NCBI GenBank assembly: GCA_034437275.1
Contig: DAOTUD010000152.1
Coordinates: 1 to 51,715 of the forward strand
Direction of reading: 5' to 3'
Length of the DNA: 51,715 nt
Origin: TC-15 sp034437275
Lineage (GTDB): Bacteria; Chloroflexota; Anaerolineae; Aggregatilineales; Aggregatilineaceae
Part shown: one piece after another, positions 24,894 to 32,500 of the stretch
Numbering within the stretch: the first letter of the stretch is position 1
Layout of the letters: each line of letters opens with the position of its first letter
The notes under the pieces: model-generated
What the model was told of the DNA's origin: nothing
What the model saw: only the letters and a program-made list of their open reading frames with translations
Databases searched by the model: none
Position numbers and translations under genes: made by a program

Positions 24894-25388
24894 TCACGCC
24901 TCATGATAGGCCGCAATGTGCGCCACCACCAGCCGGAACGGCCCGGCCTGCTTGTCGCTGATGATCAGCCCGCAGGACGTGATGCGGCGGCGGTTCAGCG
25001 GCGGGGCCAGCGGCAGCGTCATGCCGAACACCTTGGGGCGGAACGCCGCAAACGGCAGCGACACCGTCGCCCACTGGTCCGCCGGCGCGTCAAACTCGGC
25101 CTGGTAGCGCACACTCATCGTCAGCGCGCTGCGCAGGATGAACCCGTAGCGCTTGCCATCGCCGCGCACGCGCAACCGCACGCCGGTATACTCATGCAGA
25201 TCGAATGCCACATCCGGCGAGCGCACCGACGCAAACCCGCCGTTGTTTTCCAGCGATACTTCCCCGGCGAACACCGCACCCTCATCGTTGAGCATGAAGG
25301 CGCTGGCTGAGCGCCCGCCCATCACCACGTCGTCAATCGCACGCCAGCCGGAGACGGACTCCGGCTGGGTAAAATCAAACAGATTCAT
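24894..25388 (-). CDS. CIA30-family protein (complex I intermediate-associated 30 domain)
   Basis: 164 aa, a single all-beta domain of the CIA30 / NDUFAF1-like family (galactose-binding-like fold). Visible family blocks are LFDFTQPESVSGWRAIDDVVMGG at the start, GEVSLENNGGFASVRS near 50, VRLRVRGDGKRYGF near 78, and FRPKVFGMTLPLAPPL then CGLIISDKQAGPF toward the end. Bacterial members are cytoplasmic or of unknown location and have no proven role; a link to complex I assembly cannot be assumed. The start at 25388 (ATGAATCTG) has GAGAG 8 bp upstream; ATG 25394 is an alternative. It follows the phosphomannomutase gene by about 11 bp and is likely cotranscribed. Confidence 0.85.
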   Translation of the reverse strand: MNLFDFTQPESVSGWRAIDDVVMGGRSASAFMLNDEGAVFAGEVSLENNGGFASVRSPDVAFDLHEYTGVRLRVRGDGKRYGFILRSALTMSVRYQAEFDAPADQWATVSLPFAAFRPKVFGMTLPLAPPLNRRRITSCGLIISDKQAGPFRLVVAHIAAYHEA

Positions 25389-25399
25389 TGCCATCACTC

Positions 25400-26770
25400 T
25401 CAAAACTCCTCCACGTCGGGATAGGCGGCCTGGAGCGCGCTCTGCACGATCTGCTTGTAGGTGAGCGCGTCGGCTTCAGTTTTTCCCTCAAAGCGCAGCG
25501 ACAGCACCGGCTCGGTGTTGGACGCGCGCAGCAGCCCCCAGCCGTTCTCAAACGTGATGCGGATGCCGTCCACGTCGTTGATCGGGTAGTGTTCGGCCAG
25601 TTCGGCGTGGACCGCCTCGATCACGCGGGCTTTCTGGTCCTCCGGGCAGTGCGGGCGATACTCCGGCGTGGCGTGCAGCATCGGCACCGTCGCCATGCGC
25701 GCCGACAGCGGCTCGTCGCGCTGCGTGAGCAACTGCACGATGCGCCCGGCGACATAAACGCCGTCATCGAAGCCGTAGTAATCGTCAGCGATGAAGATGT
25801 GCCCGCTCATCTCGCCACCCAGCAGCGCGCCCTCCTCGGCCATCTTGGCCTTGATCAGCGAGTGGCCGCTGATCCAGATCACCGGCTCGCCGCCCGCCGT
25901 ACGCACCTCGTCGAACAACACCTGCGTGCTCAGCACGTCGGCGATGACCGTCGCGCCGGGGTGGTGTTGGAGCACATCGCGCGCCAGCAGCACCAGCACC
26001 CGGTCGGCGCTGACCGGCTGGCCCTGGTCATCGACCACGCCCACGCGATCCGCGTCCCCATCGAACGCCAGCCCCAGGTCGGCCCCCGTCTCGCGCACCT
26101 GGCGCGCCAGGTCGCGCAAATTATCGGCGTCCTGCGGGTCCGGCTGGTGGTTGGGGTATGTGCCGTCCGGCTCGCAGTACAGCCGGATCACGCGGTGGCC
26201 GAGCGCCTCCAGCAGCGGCGGCGCGTACAGCCCGCCCATGCCATTCCCGCCATCGACGACCACCGTCAGCGCGCGCGGGTGGTCCAGCTTGCGCTCCAGC
26301 ATGGCGAGGTAGCGCTCGTTGGCGTTGTCGTCGACGATGGAATGCCCCTCGCCAACCACCAGATCGCCGGACTCGATCATGCGCCGCAGCCCTTGAATCC
26401 CCTCGCCGTACAGGTTGCGCTTGCCGATGGACAGCTTACAGCCGTTCATCGCCGGACCCAGGTGGCTGCCGGTGACCATCACCCCGCCGATATCCCCGGC
26501 CTCGACCGCGCACCAGTACACCACCGGCGTGGCCGCCAGCCCGATATCGGTCACGGCGCACCCGGCGCGGATCAGGCCGCGCATCGCGGCGTCGGCCAGT
26601 TCGCGCGAGCTGGCGCGGTTGTCATGGCCGATCACAACCTCGCGCAGCCCTTGCCGCCGCAGGTGCGTGCCGAACGCCTGCCCGATCTGCGCCGCCCCGT
26701 CGACGGTCAGAGTGTCGCCGACCTTGCCGCGAATGTCGTACTTCTTGAAAATGCCCGCGTCGATCACCAT
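25400..26770 (-). CDS. Phosphomannomutase/phosphoglucomutase (alpha-D-phosphohexomutase)
   Basis: 456 aa, the length of the PMM/PGM family; it interconverts hexose 6- and 1-phosphates for sugar-nucleotide synthesis. Domain 1 starts KKYDIRGKVGD and holds the phosphoserine loop VTGSHLGPAMNGCKL with S102. The metal loop is DGDADR (237-242). The sugar-binding loop is GEMSGH (319-324). The C-terminal phosphate-binding loop RASNTEPVLSLRFEGK is intact. The catalytic loop departs from the common TASHNP form (TGSHLGP) but retains Ser and looks functional. It follows the nucleotidyltransferase gene by 6 bp; together they would make an activated sugar from a sugar 6-phosphate. Glucose versus mannose preference cannot be told. 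Confidence 0.92.
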   Translation of the reverse strand: MVIDAGIFKKYDIRGKVGDTLTVDGAAQIGQAFGTHLRRQGLREVVIGHDNRASSRELADAAMRGLIRAGCAVTDIGLAATPVVYWCAVEAGDIGGVMVTGSHLGPAMNGCKLSIGKRNLYGEGIQGLRRMIESGDLVVGEGHSIVDDNANERYLAMLERKLDHPRALTVVVDGGNGMGGLYAPPLLEALGHRVIRLYCEPDGTYPNHQPDPQDADNLRDLARQVRETGADLGLAFDGDADRVGVVDDQGQPVSADRVLVLLARDVLQHHPGATVIADVLSTQVLFDEVRTAGGEPVIWISGHSLIKAKMAEEGALLGGEMSGHIFIADDYYGFDDGVYVAGRIVQLLTQRDEPLSARMATVPMLHATPEYRPHCPEDQKARVIEAVHAELAEHYPINDVDGIRITFENGWGLLRASNTEPVLSLRFEGKTEADALTYKQIVQSALQAAYPDVEEF

Positions 26771-26776
26771 GCCCCC

Positions 26777-28075
26777 CTATTCTTTCTTTTCCGATTTGGT
26801 TTCCAACACCTGCTTGACCCACACGCGCGTATTGTCCGGCACATCCTGCGCGACGATGGTCGTCGGGCCGATCTCGCTGTTCTGCCCGATCTTGACGCCC
26901 GGCATGGTCATCACGTTGACGCCAACAAACGCATTCTTGCCCGCGATCAGGCCCAGCTTGTCGCGCCCGGTGTTGACGCGCTCGCCCTTGACCCAACTCC
27001 ACACCGCCCCCTGGTCGATGCGCAGATTGGCAGTGGTGCACGTCGCGGAGAAATTCACATGCTCGCCCAGCACCGAGTCGAGCACCTGCCCGGCATGGGT
27101 ATGCGCGCCCTCGCCCAGGTAGCTGCGCGCGACCTCGGTGGCGAAGCCCACCACCGCGCCCTCACCGATCATCGACTCGCGCACCAGCGCGCCGTTGCCC
27201 ACGATCGCGCCGCGCCCGATGTAGGCCGGGCCGGCCACCGTCGCCCCGTGAAACAGCCGCGCGCCCGCTTCGATCACGACGTTACCCTTGATCAGCACGC
27301 CGTTCTCGATGGTCGCGTCCGAGGAGATGCGCTGCTGCGACAGTTGGCTGAGCAGCACGTCCATCACGTCCAGCACATGCCAGGGGAACTTGATCGCCTG
27401 CCAGCGCCCCTCGTAGGGCACCACCTGGAACAGGCGGTCGGCCATCATCTTCGCCATCGCGCGCTCGTAATGATCGTCGGTCTGGGCCGGGCTGTCGTAC
27501 TCGGCCTGGATGTGCGCCAACAGCGCCTCAGCGTCGCTGTGGATGTGAGCGACGATGTTCACCAGGTCGCTGGGTTCGTTGCCCGCGCCCGGCTTTTCGA
27601 CAATATTCGTGATGCGTCCCCCCTCGCCGACCTCCAGGTAGCCGCCAGGGAAATAGTCCTGTACGCGGTACCCGGCCAGATACGCGCTGGCATTGCCGGA
27701 CTGGTAGGCGGTGAGCATCTGCTGGTGGAGCGTGGTATCGGTCAGGTCGTGCACCTGCGTGATGTAAATGGCGCGATTGCCGTGCTGGGCCAGGTATTCG
27801 CCCACCTGGAGCAGCGCATCGCCCATGCCTTGCGGCTCCGGCTGGATGACGACCTCGGCCTGAACGCCGGATACTGCCGGCACAAGGCTGCGAATCGCCG
27901 CTTCGTTGTCCGGGTTGGCGACGATCACCACTTCGCGCATCCCCAACTGGGCGTAACGCTCCAGTTGGAAGCTGAGCAGCGGTCGTCCCATGAACTTGAT
28001 CAGCGATTTCTCCTCCAGCGGCCACAGGCGCGAGCTTGCCCCGCCCGCCAGGATCACTAGTAATGGCGATTTCAC
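26777..28075 (-). CDS. Sugar-phosphate nucleotidyltransferase with left-handed beta-helix domain
   Basis: 432 aa. The N-terminal half (1-240) is a nucleotidyltransferase: LVILAGGASSRLWPL with the GG-x-S-x-R nucleotide loop, EEKSLIKFMGRPLL with the catalytic Lys region, and VHDLTD as metal site. Residues about 255-415 are hexapeptide repeats (GVLIKGNVVIEAGARL, GPAYIGRGAIVGNGALV, GVKIGQNSEIGP) that form a left-handed beta-helix as in GlmU and other sugar-1-phosphate transferases, normally for trimerisation or acetyl transfer. It would make NDP-sugar from the hexose 1-phosphate supplied by the next gene. The exact sugar and nucleotide are unknown. Upstream DNA (28076-28394) contains no other gene. 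Confidence 0.87.
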   Translation of the reverse strand: MKSPLLVILAGGASSRLWPLEEKSLIKFMGRPLLSFQLERYAQLGMREVVIVANPDNEAAIRSLVPAVSGVQAEVVIQPEPQGMGDALLQVGEYLAQHGNRAIYITQVHDLTDTTLHQQMLTAYQSGNASAYLAGYRVQDYFPGGYLEVGEGGRITNIVEKPGAGNEPSDLVNIVAHIHSDAEALLAHIQAEYDSPAQTDDHYERAMAKMMADRLFQVVPYEGRWQAIKFPWHVLDVMDVLLSQLSQQRISSDATIENGVLIKGNVVIEAGARLFHGATVAGPAYIGRGAIVGNGALVRESMIGEGAVVGFATEVARSYLGEGAHTHAGQVLDSVLGEHVNFSATCTTANLRIDQGAVWSWVKGERVNTGRDKLGLIAGKNAFVGVNVMTMPGVKIGQNSEIGPTTIVAQDVPDNTRVWVKQVLETKSEKKE

Positions 28076-28394
28076 GTCATTTCCCTCCCTGTAGAATCAA
28101 GAAAACTATAATCCAGTGACATACTTGCCGGTCACCCCTGTTATTGTAGTGTGCCAGCCGCCTGCCGTCCAGTGGCGAGCGCGCCAAACGCCGCCCTATC
28201 GCCCACATTATCCAGCCGTTTCTGCGCGCATCGCCGCACCGCATAATGGGATCATCAGGCGCACCAACCCACATCCTCCCCGCTCGAAGCGCTGCTTGTA
28301 TAATAACAACATGCCCGCAGCATTGCGGGCACGCCGTGTGAGCATATTGGCTTGATATGGGGTTGTGAAGACGGGAGCCGGCGTTCAGGCCAGT
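28076..28394. other. Intergenic stretch without a recognisable gene
   Basis: I see no coding frame with plausible composition. It holds a short hairpin, TGCCCGC-AGCATT-GCGGGCA (28312-28331), which on the minus strand is followed by a weakly T-rich tail and might end the response-regulator transcript. A TATAAT lies at 28299-28304 on the plus strand but leads to no gene. Confidence 0.4.
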
Positions 28395-28778
28395 CTATTC
28401 TTCCGACACCGGGTCGAGGTCTAGCATCCGGCGCACTTTGGCCACCAGATCGTGGTGCAGGATTGGCTTGGGCAGATAGTCATTTGCGCCGGCGTCCATG
28501 CCGCTCATCACACTCTTAGCATCCCCACGCGCGGACAGAATCAAGATCGGCAAATCAGCGGTATCGGGCCGATCACGCAGTACCCGGCACAACTCGATGC
28601 CATCCATGCCCGGCATCATCACATCCAGGATGATCAAATCCGGCGTGTCGAGGTCCAACAGCCCCAACGCCTGATCGGCATCCTTCGCTTTGAGAACCTC
28701 AAAGCCCCCACGTTCCAGCATAATGCCGATTAATGTCAGCGCACCGATTTCGTCGTCAACCACAAGAATCCGCTTCAT
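28395..28778 (-). CDS. Single-domain response regulator (receiver only)
   Basis: 127 aa, just one CheY-like receiver domain. The acidic pocket is D8-D9, the phosphoacceptor is D52 (IILDVMMPG), the switch Ser is S82 and the conserved Lys is K104 (LPKPI). There is no output domain, so it would act by binding another protein, as CheY, DivK and Spo0F do. No histidine kinase lies nearby, so it is an orphan. It is transcribed alone and divergently from trmI. The ILSARGDAKSVMSGMDAGANDYLPKP segment is typical for receivers in hybrid or two-component relays. Confidence 0.95.
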   Translation of the reverse strand: MKRILVVDDEIGALTLIGIMLERGGFEVLKAKDADQALGLLDLDTPDLIILDVMMPGMDGIELCRVLRDRPDTADLPILILSARGDAKSVMSGMDAGANDYLPKPILHHDLVAKVRRMLDLDPVSEE

Positions 28779-28975
28779 AACCCGGGTCTCTCCATAAGAC
28801 TCCCTGATAGCACGCTCGCCGCTATCTATAGCTTTAGTTTAACACCAAAAACGCGCAATGCAACCGTGCGCATTCTGTGAACGCAGCTTACAGCCGATAG
28901 GTGACGCAGCCAACCATTTTATACACCGGATTGCTCACAACCGCCAGTCACCTTTTTTTCACCGCCATGCTTGAT

Positions 28976-28981
28976 TATAAT
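28976..28981 (+). promoter_or_regulatory. -10 box upstream of trmI
   Basis: A perfect TATAAT lies 36 bp upstream of the GTG start of trmI. The -35 region is only a T-run (28953-28959). The AAAGGAG ribosome site follows at about 29005-29011. Confidence 0.5.
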
Positions 28982-29017
28982 AGCCCCTCGCTTGTGACAC
29001 GTTAAAGGAGAAAGCCG

Positions 29018-29884
29018 GTGCCATTACCGCAAACCACGACCGTCCAGTATGGCGACATCGTCCTGCTGGTCGGCAAAGACCGCCGTTCGTTCATCCGCAC
29101 CATCCGCCCGGGCGAACGCTTCGAGTGCCACCTGGGGTACATCGACTATGACGATATCATCGACACGCCCTACGGCGACCAGGTCAAGACCAATGTCGGG
29201 CGACAGTTGTTCGTCATGGCCCCGAACCTGGACGATATCGTGCGCCACCTGGAGCGCCGGGGGCAGATCATCTATCCCAAAGACCTGGGCTACATCGCGC
29301 TCAAGCTGGGCATCCGGCCCGGTGTGCGCGTGCTGGAAGCGGGGACCGGCAGCGGCGCGCTGGCGCTCACGCTGGCGATGCTGGTCGGCGACGCGGGGCA
29401 TGTCTACAGCTACGAACGGCGCAAAGGCACGCAGGAAAGCGCCCTGCGCAACATCCGGCGGCTGGGGCTGCTGGACCGCGTGACGTTCCACCAGCGCGAC
29501 ATCGCGCGCGGCTTCGACGAGACCGACGTCCACGCGCTGTTTCTGGATGTGCGCGAACCCTGGCAGTACCTGGACCAGGCGCGCGCCAGCCTGCGCAGCG
29601 GCGGGATGTTCGGCGCAATCGTGCCCACCATCAACCAGGTGCAGGAACTGGCGGGCGACCTGTACGACGGTCCCTGGTACTACCTGGAGATCGAGGAACT
29701 GCTGCTGCGCACCTACAAGACGATCCCGGCCCGCATCCGCCCCGACGACCAGATGGTCGGGCACACCGGCTATCTCGTGTTTGCGCGGGCCGCCATCCGC
29801 GAGGATCGCAGCGCGGACGCGGATGAGGAAGATGGGGCGGAAGACGGCAGCGGCGACGACAGCGCCGAAGAGTCCGCAGACTGA
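29018..29884 (+). CDS. trmI: tRNA (adenine-N1)-methyltransferase, TrmI type (position 58)
   Basis: 288 aa; methylates N1 of adenosine 58 (and possibly 57) in the tRNA T loop using SAM. The N-terminal small beta domain runs YGDIVLLVGKDRRSFIRTI to about 60; the family marker IIYPKDLGYIALKLGI precedes the Rossmann fold, whose SAM loop is VLEAGTGSGALAL (105-117). ALFLDVREPW is the acidic catalytic strand region (TrmI members show LD-x-P here), and the end holds DDQMVGHTGYLVFARA. The start is GTG behind AAAGGAG. The last 24 residues are almost all Asp, Glu, Ser and Ala, an added acidic tail with no known role. Divergent from the response regulator. Confidence 0.9.
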   Translation: MPLPQTTTVQYGDIVLLVGKDRRSFIRTIRPGERFECHLGYIDYDDIIDTPYGDQVKTNVGRQLFVMAPNLDDIVRHLERRGQIIYPKDLGYIALKLGIRPGVRVLEAGTGSGALALTLAMLVGDAGHVYSYERRKGTQESALRNIRRLGLLDRVTFHQRDIARGFDETDVHALFLDVREPWQYLDQARASLRSGGMFGAIVPTINQVQELAGDLYDGPWYYLEIEELLLRTYKTIPARIRPDDQMVGHTGYLVFARAAIREDRSADADEEDGAEDGSGDDSAEESAD

Positions 29885-29902
29885 CACGCCGTCAGGGGGA
29901 AA

Positions 29903-32239
29903 TTACCCGGCAGCCGCCACGCTGTACAGCGCGCGGTAGATGGCGTACTGCTCGTAGATGCGCGTGACGTAGGCGCGCGTTTCGGGGAAGTCGATGGTCT
30001 CGACGAAGCGGTCGAAGTCCTCGCCGGACGCCTCCAGCCAGCGCACCGCGTTACCCGGCCCGCCGTTGTACCCGGCCAGCGCCGCGTAGGGCACGTCCTC
30101 CCCACCGACGAACTCAAACACCCAGCTCAGGTAAAAGGCCCCAAACTTGACGTTGATGAAGGGACGGTACACGTCGCTGTTCACGTAGTTTTCCCACGCG
30201 AGCTGCTCGGCGACCCACGCGCCGGTGTCGGGGATGATCTGCATCAAGCCCTGGGCCGCCGCGAACGAGGTCGCGTAGCCCTCGAACAGGCTTTCCTGCC
30301 GGATCAGCGAGAACACCAGCAGCGGGTCGAGGTCGTTGGCGGCGCTTTCGGGCAGCACCAGCGCCTGGTAATATACCGGGTAGCGCAGCCGGGCGATGTA
30401 CGGCGGCGCGCTGAGCGTGTCGATCCCGGCCAGCGTGATCAGGTTGGCGGCGGCGGTGATCGACAGGCGATAGAGCTTGATGCCGCGCAGGTAGACCGCC
30501 AACTGGTACAGCGCCAGCGGATCGTCGCGGTACGCCGTGCGCAGCGCGTCGAACTCCTGCTCCGCCGCGTCGTAGTCGTTGATCAGCAGCAGTTCGCGCC
30601 CGCGAATCATGCGCCCGTCGGTTTCGAGTTCCGGCCCCAGCGCGTACAGCGGGCCGGCCCCCGTGATGCCAAACGTGGTTTTCATCCACGCCTCGGCCTG
30701 GGTCAACTCGCGCGCCTCGTCGAACTCAAACACCAGCGTGTCGGCGTCGGGCGGCTCGAACGGCGCGCGCCCATGCAGCAGATCGCCGGCGCGGACACTC
30801 TCGAAACTGCCGGGGTCGGCCTGGGTGGCCTGCTCGAGCATCTGGCGCGCGGCGTCGTCCTGGCCGCCCTCCAGGTAGCGCTCGCCCAGGTACAGGTAGG
30901 CGCTGGCCTGGTAGAAGCTGTGCGTCCACTCGCTGTCGGGATACTGCACGTTCAGCTTGTTGAAGGTCGAGACGGCATTCGCCACGTCGTCCTGCATGGC
31001 GTACAGGTAGCCAGCCCGGGCCAGGGCTTCCGCGCCCTGCGGCACGTCGGGGTGATTCTCCGCCAGCGCCAGATACTTGATGATCGCGCCTTCGATGTCG
31101 TTGTTCTGGAACAGGGTCCGCCCCTGCGCCAGCCACGCCTCGCCAAAGGCGGGATCGCCCGGCGGATAGCGGTCGAGCACCATCTGGAACACCCGCAGCG
31201 CGGACTCGGTCTGCCCCAGCGACCGGTAGGCCCGGCCCAGCATCAGCAGCAGGTCGGGCGGGGCGTCGCCAGTGCGGTCGACGTGGGTGTTCAGGTCATC
31301 GACGGCGGTCTGGTAATAACCGTTTTCGTAATTGATGCGCCCGCGCGTGTAGAAATCGATATCATACTGCGCGGTGAGCAACTGCCCCAGCGCGAGATAG
31401 GCGTGATGCGTGGCGGGGTACTGGTCCACGATGGTTTGCAGCCGCGTGTAGCCGGGCGTGGTGCTGCCGTTGTTGAGCAGCAACTGGGCGATCTGGTACT
31501 CGATATACGCCCGGTAATCGTCATTTTCAGCACGCTGCAAGATCGCGTCGTACTGGTCGATGGCGGCCTGGACCTGCCCGGCAGCCAGGTATTCCGCCGC
31601 CAGGTCCTCGCGCAGCGCGACCTGCGATGCGACCGTACGCGGCGCGTCGGCGGCGCGGGCGTAGAATGTGCGCGCCTGTTGACTCTGGCCCAGCGCGGTG
31701 TACGCCTCGGCCATGCGCTCGTAGGCGTAGCTGTCCAGCACACCGGGCCGCAGCGACAGGTAGGTGTTGTAGTCGTTGATAGCAAGCTGCCATTGGTCCA
31801 GCGCCAGATAGGCGTCGGCGCGCATGAAGTGCGCGTGCGGGATGCGCACATCGTCGGGGTACTCCCGGATGAAGGCGCTCAGCGCGCCGGTGGCCTCGGT
31901 GTGCATCCCCTCGCGGACATACGCCTCCGCGCGCCCAAACGCCGCCGACGCCATCAATTCCGCGTCGGCCTGGGCCGCCAGATCGTCGAAAATTTGCAGC
32001 GCCTGGTCGTGATTGCCGAACTGGATCGCCTGCTGCGCCGCGCCCAGCGTCGGATTCGGCAGCCGGGTCGGCACCGCGACCAGCGCCGTCGTCGGCGTGA
32101 TGTAGGGCTGGGCCGGCGTTTCCGGCGCGTGCACCGGCGTGGCCGTGATCACAATCGTGTCGCCCGACACGTCACACCCGGCCACCGCCAGGATGATCAG
32201 AATCAAGCTCAGGTTCAGTAAGAGTCGTCGCGTGTGCAT
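29903..32239 (-). CDS. Lipoprotein with TPR repeats and lytic transglycosylase (SLT) domain
   Basis: 778 aa. Starts at ATG 32239 with a lipoprotein signal, MHTRRLLLNLSLILIILAVAGC, whose Cys is residue 22. A large helical region (about 60-600) contains tetratricopeptide-like units such as AEAYTALGQSQQARTFYARAA and GRAYRSLGQTESALRVFQMVL, as in soluble lytic transglycosylase Slt70. Residues about 635-770 form the SLT domain: LLVFSLIRQESLF with the catalytic Glu, then AAAQGLMQIIPDTGAWVA and AALAGYNGGPGNAVRWL. It would cleave peptidoglycan glycan strands at the outer face of the membrane. A longer upstream frame to 32383 runs into the hairpin cluster and is not used. Confidence 0.92.
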   Translation of the reverse strand: MHTRRLLLNLSLILIILAVAGCDVSGDTIVITATPVHAPETPAQPYITPTTALVAVPTRLPNPTLGAAQQAIQFGNHDQALQIFDDLAAQADAELMASAAFGRAEAYVREGMHTEATGALSAFIREYPDDVRIPHAHFMRADAYLALDQWQLAINDYNTYLSLRPGVLDSYAYERMAEAYTALGQSQQARTFYARAADAPRTVASQVALREDLAAEYLAAGQVQAAIDQYDAILQRAENDDYRAYIEYQIAQLLLNNGSTTPGYTRLQTIVDQYPATHHAYLALGQLLTAQYDIDFYTRGRINYENGYYQTAVDDLNTHVDRTGDAPPDLLLMLGRAYRSLGQTESALRVFQMVLDRYPPGDPAFGEAWLAQGRTLFQNNDIEGAIIKYLALAENHPDVPQGAEALARAGYLYAMQDDVANAVSTFNKLNVQYPDSEWTHSFYQASAYLYLGERYLEGGQDDAARQMLEQATQADPGSFESVRAGDLLHGRAPFEPPDADTLVFEFDEARELTQAEAWMKTTFGITGAGPLYALGPELETDGRMIRGRELLLINDYDAAEQEFDALRTAYRDDPLALYQLAVYLRGIKLYRLSITAAANLITLAGIDTLSAPPYIARLRYPVYYQALVLPESAANDLDPLLVFSLIRQESLFEGYATSFAAAQGLMQIIPDTGAWVAEQLAWENYVNSDVYRPFINVKFGAFYLSWVFEFVGGEDVPYAALAGYNGGPGNAVRWLEASGEDFDRFVETIDFPETRAYVTRIYEQYAIYRALYSVAAAG

Positions 32240-32307
32240 GCTGGCGATTATCGCGGCAGCACGACGGATTGTCAACTTGGCAGAAAAATCACGGTTCAGT
32301 GGGTGTT

Positions 32308-32498
32308 GTGAGGGCGCTGCCCTCACACTCCTGCACGGGGCCAGCGGCCCCGTGGCCCCCTGATGGCGCGCGGCGCGCGCCATCAGACCGGCAATCGCCC
32401 ACTTTTGATGGTCCGTCTCTGGTTAGCGAATCTCTATGATCACAGCCAGGCGGGTCCAGGGTGCTCAGCACTCTGGCGGGGTGCGGGGCAGCGCCCCG
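32308..32498. repeat. Cluster of five tight hairpins, mostly with 3-nt loops
   Basis: Five self-complementary units in 191 bp: GTGAGGGC-GCT-GCCCTCAC (32308-32326), CACGGGGCC-AGC-GGCCCCGTG (32334-32354), TGATGGCGCGC-GGC-GCGCGCCATCA (32361-32385), a 10-bp imperfect stem CCAGGGTGCT/AGCACTCTGG (32456-32476), and CGGGGC-AGC-GCCCCG (32484-32498). The outer units also pair with each other through GGGCGCTGCCC/GGGCAGCGCCC. None has a T-run. No gene is present. It lies between the GT39 stop and the lipoprotein start and could shape mRNA stability or act as a REP-like repeat. Confidence 0.75.
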
Positions 32499-32500
32499 GA

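Noticed and set aside
28299..28331. TATAAT followed by a hairpin on the plus strand, possible small RNA
   Set aside because: No T-run follows the hairpin and no conserved RNA shape is recognisable; evidence too thin to call.
32240..32383. N-terminal extension of the lytic transglycosylase frame
   Set aside because: It would precede a good lipoprotein signal and runs through the hairpin cluster; the ATG at 32239 is a better start.
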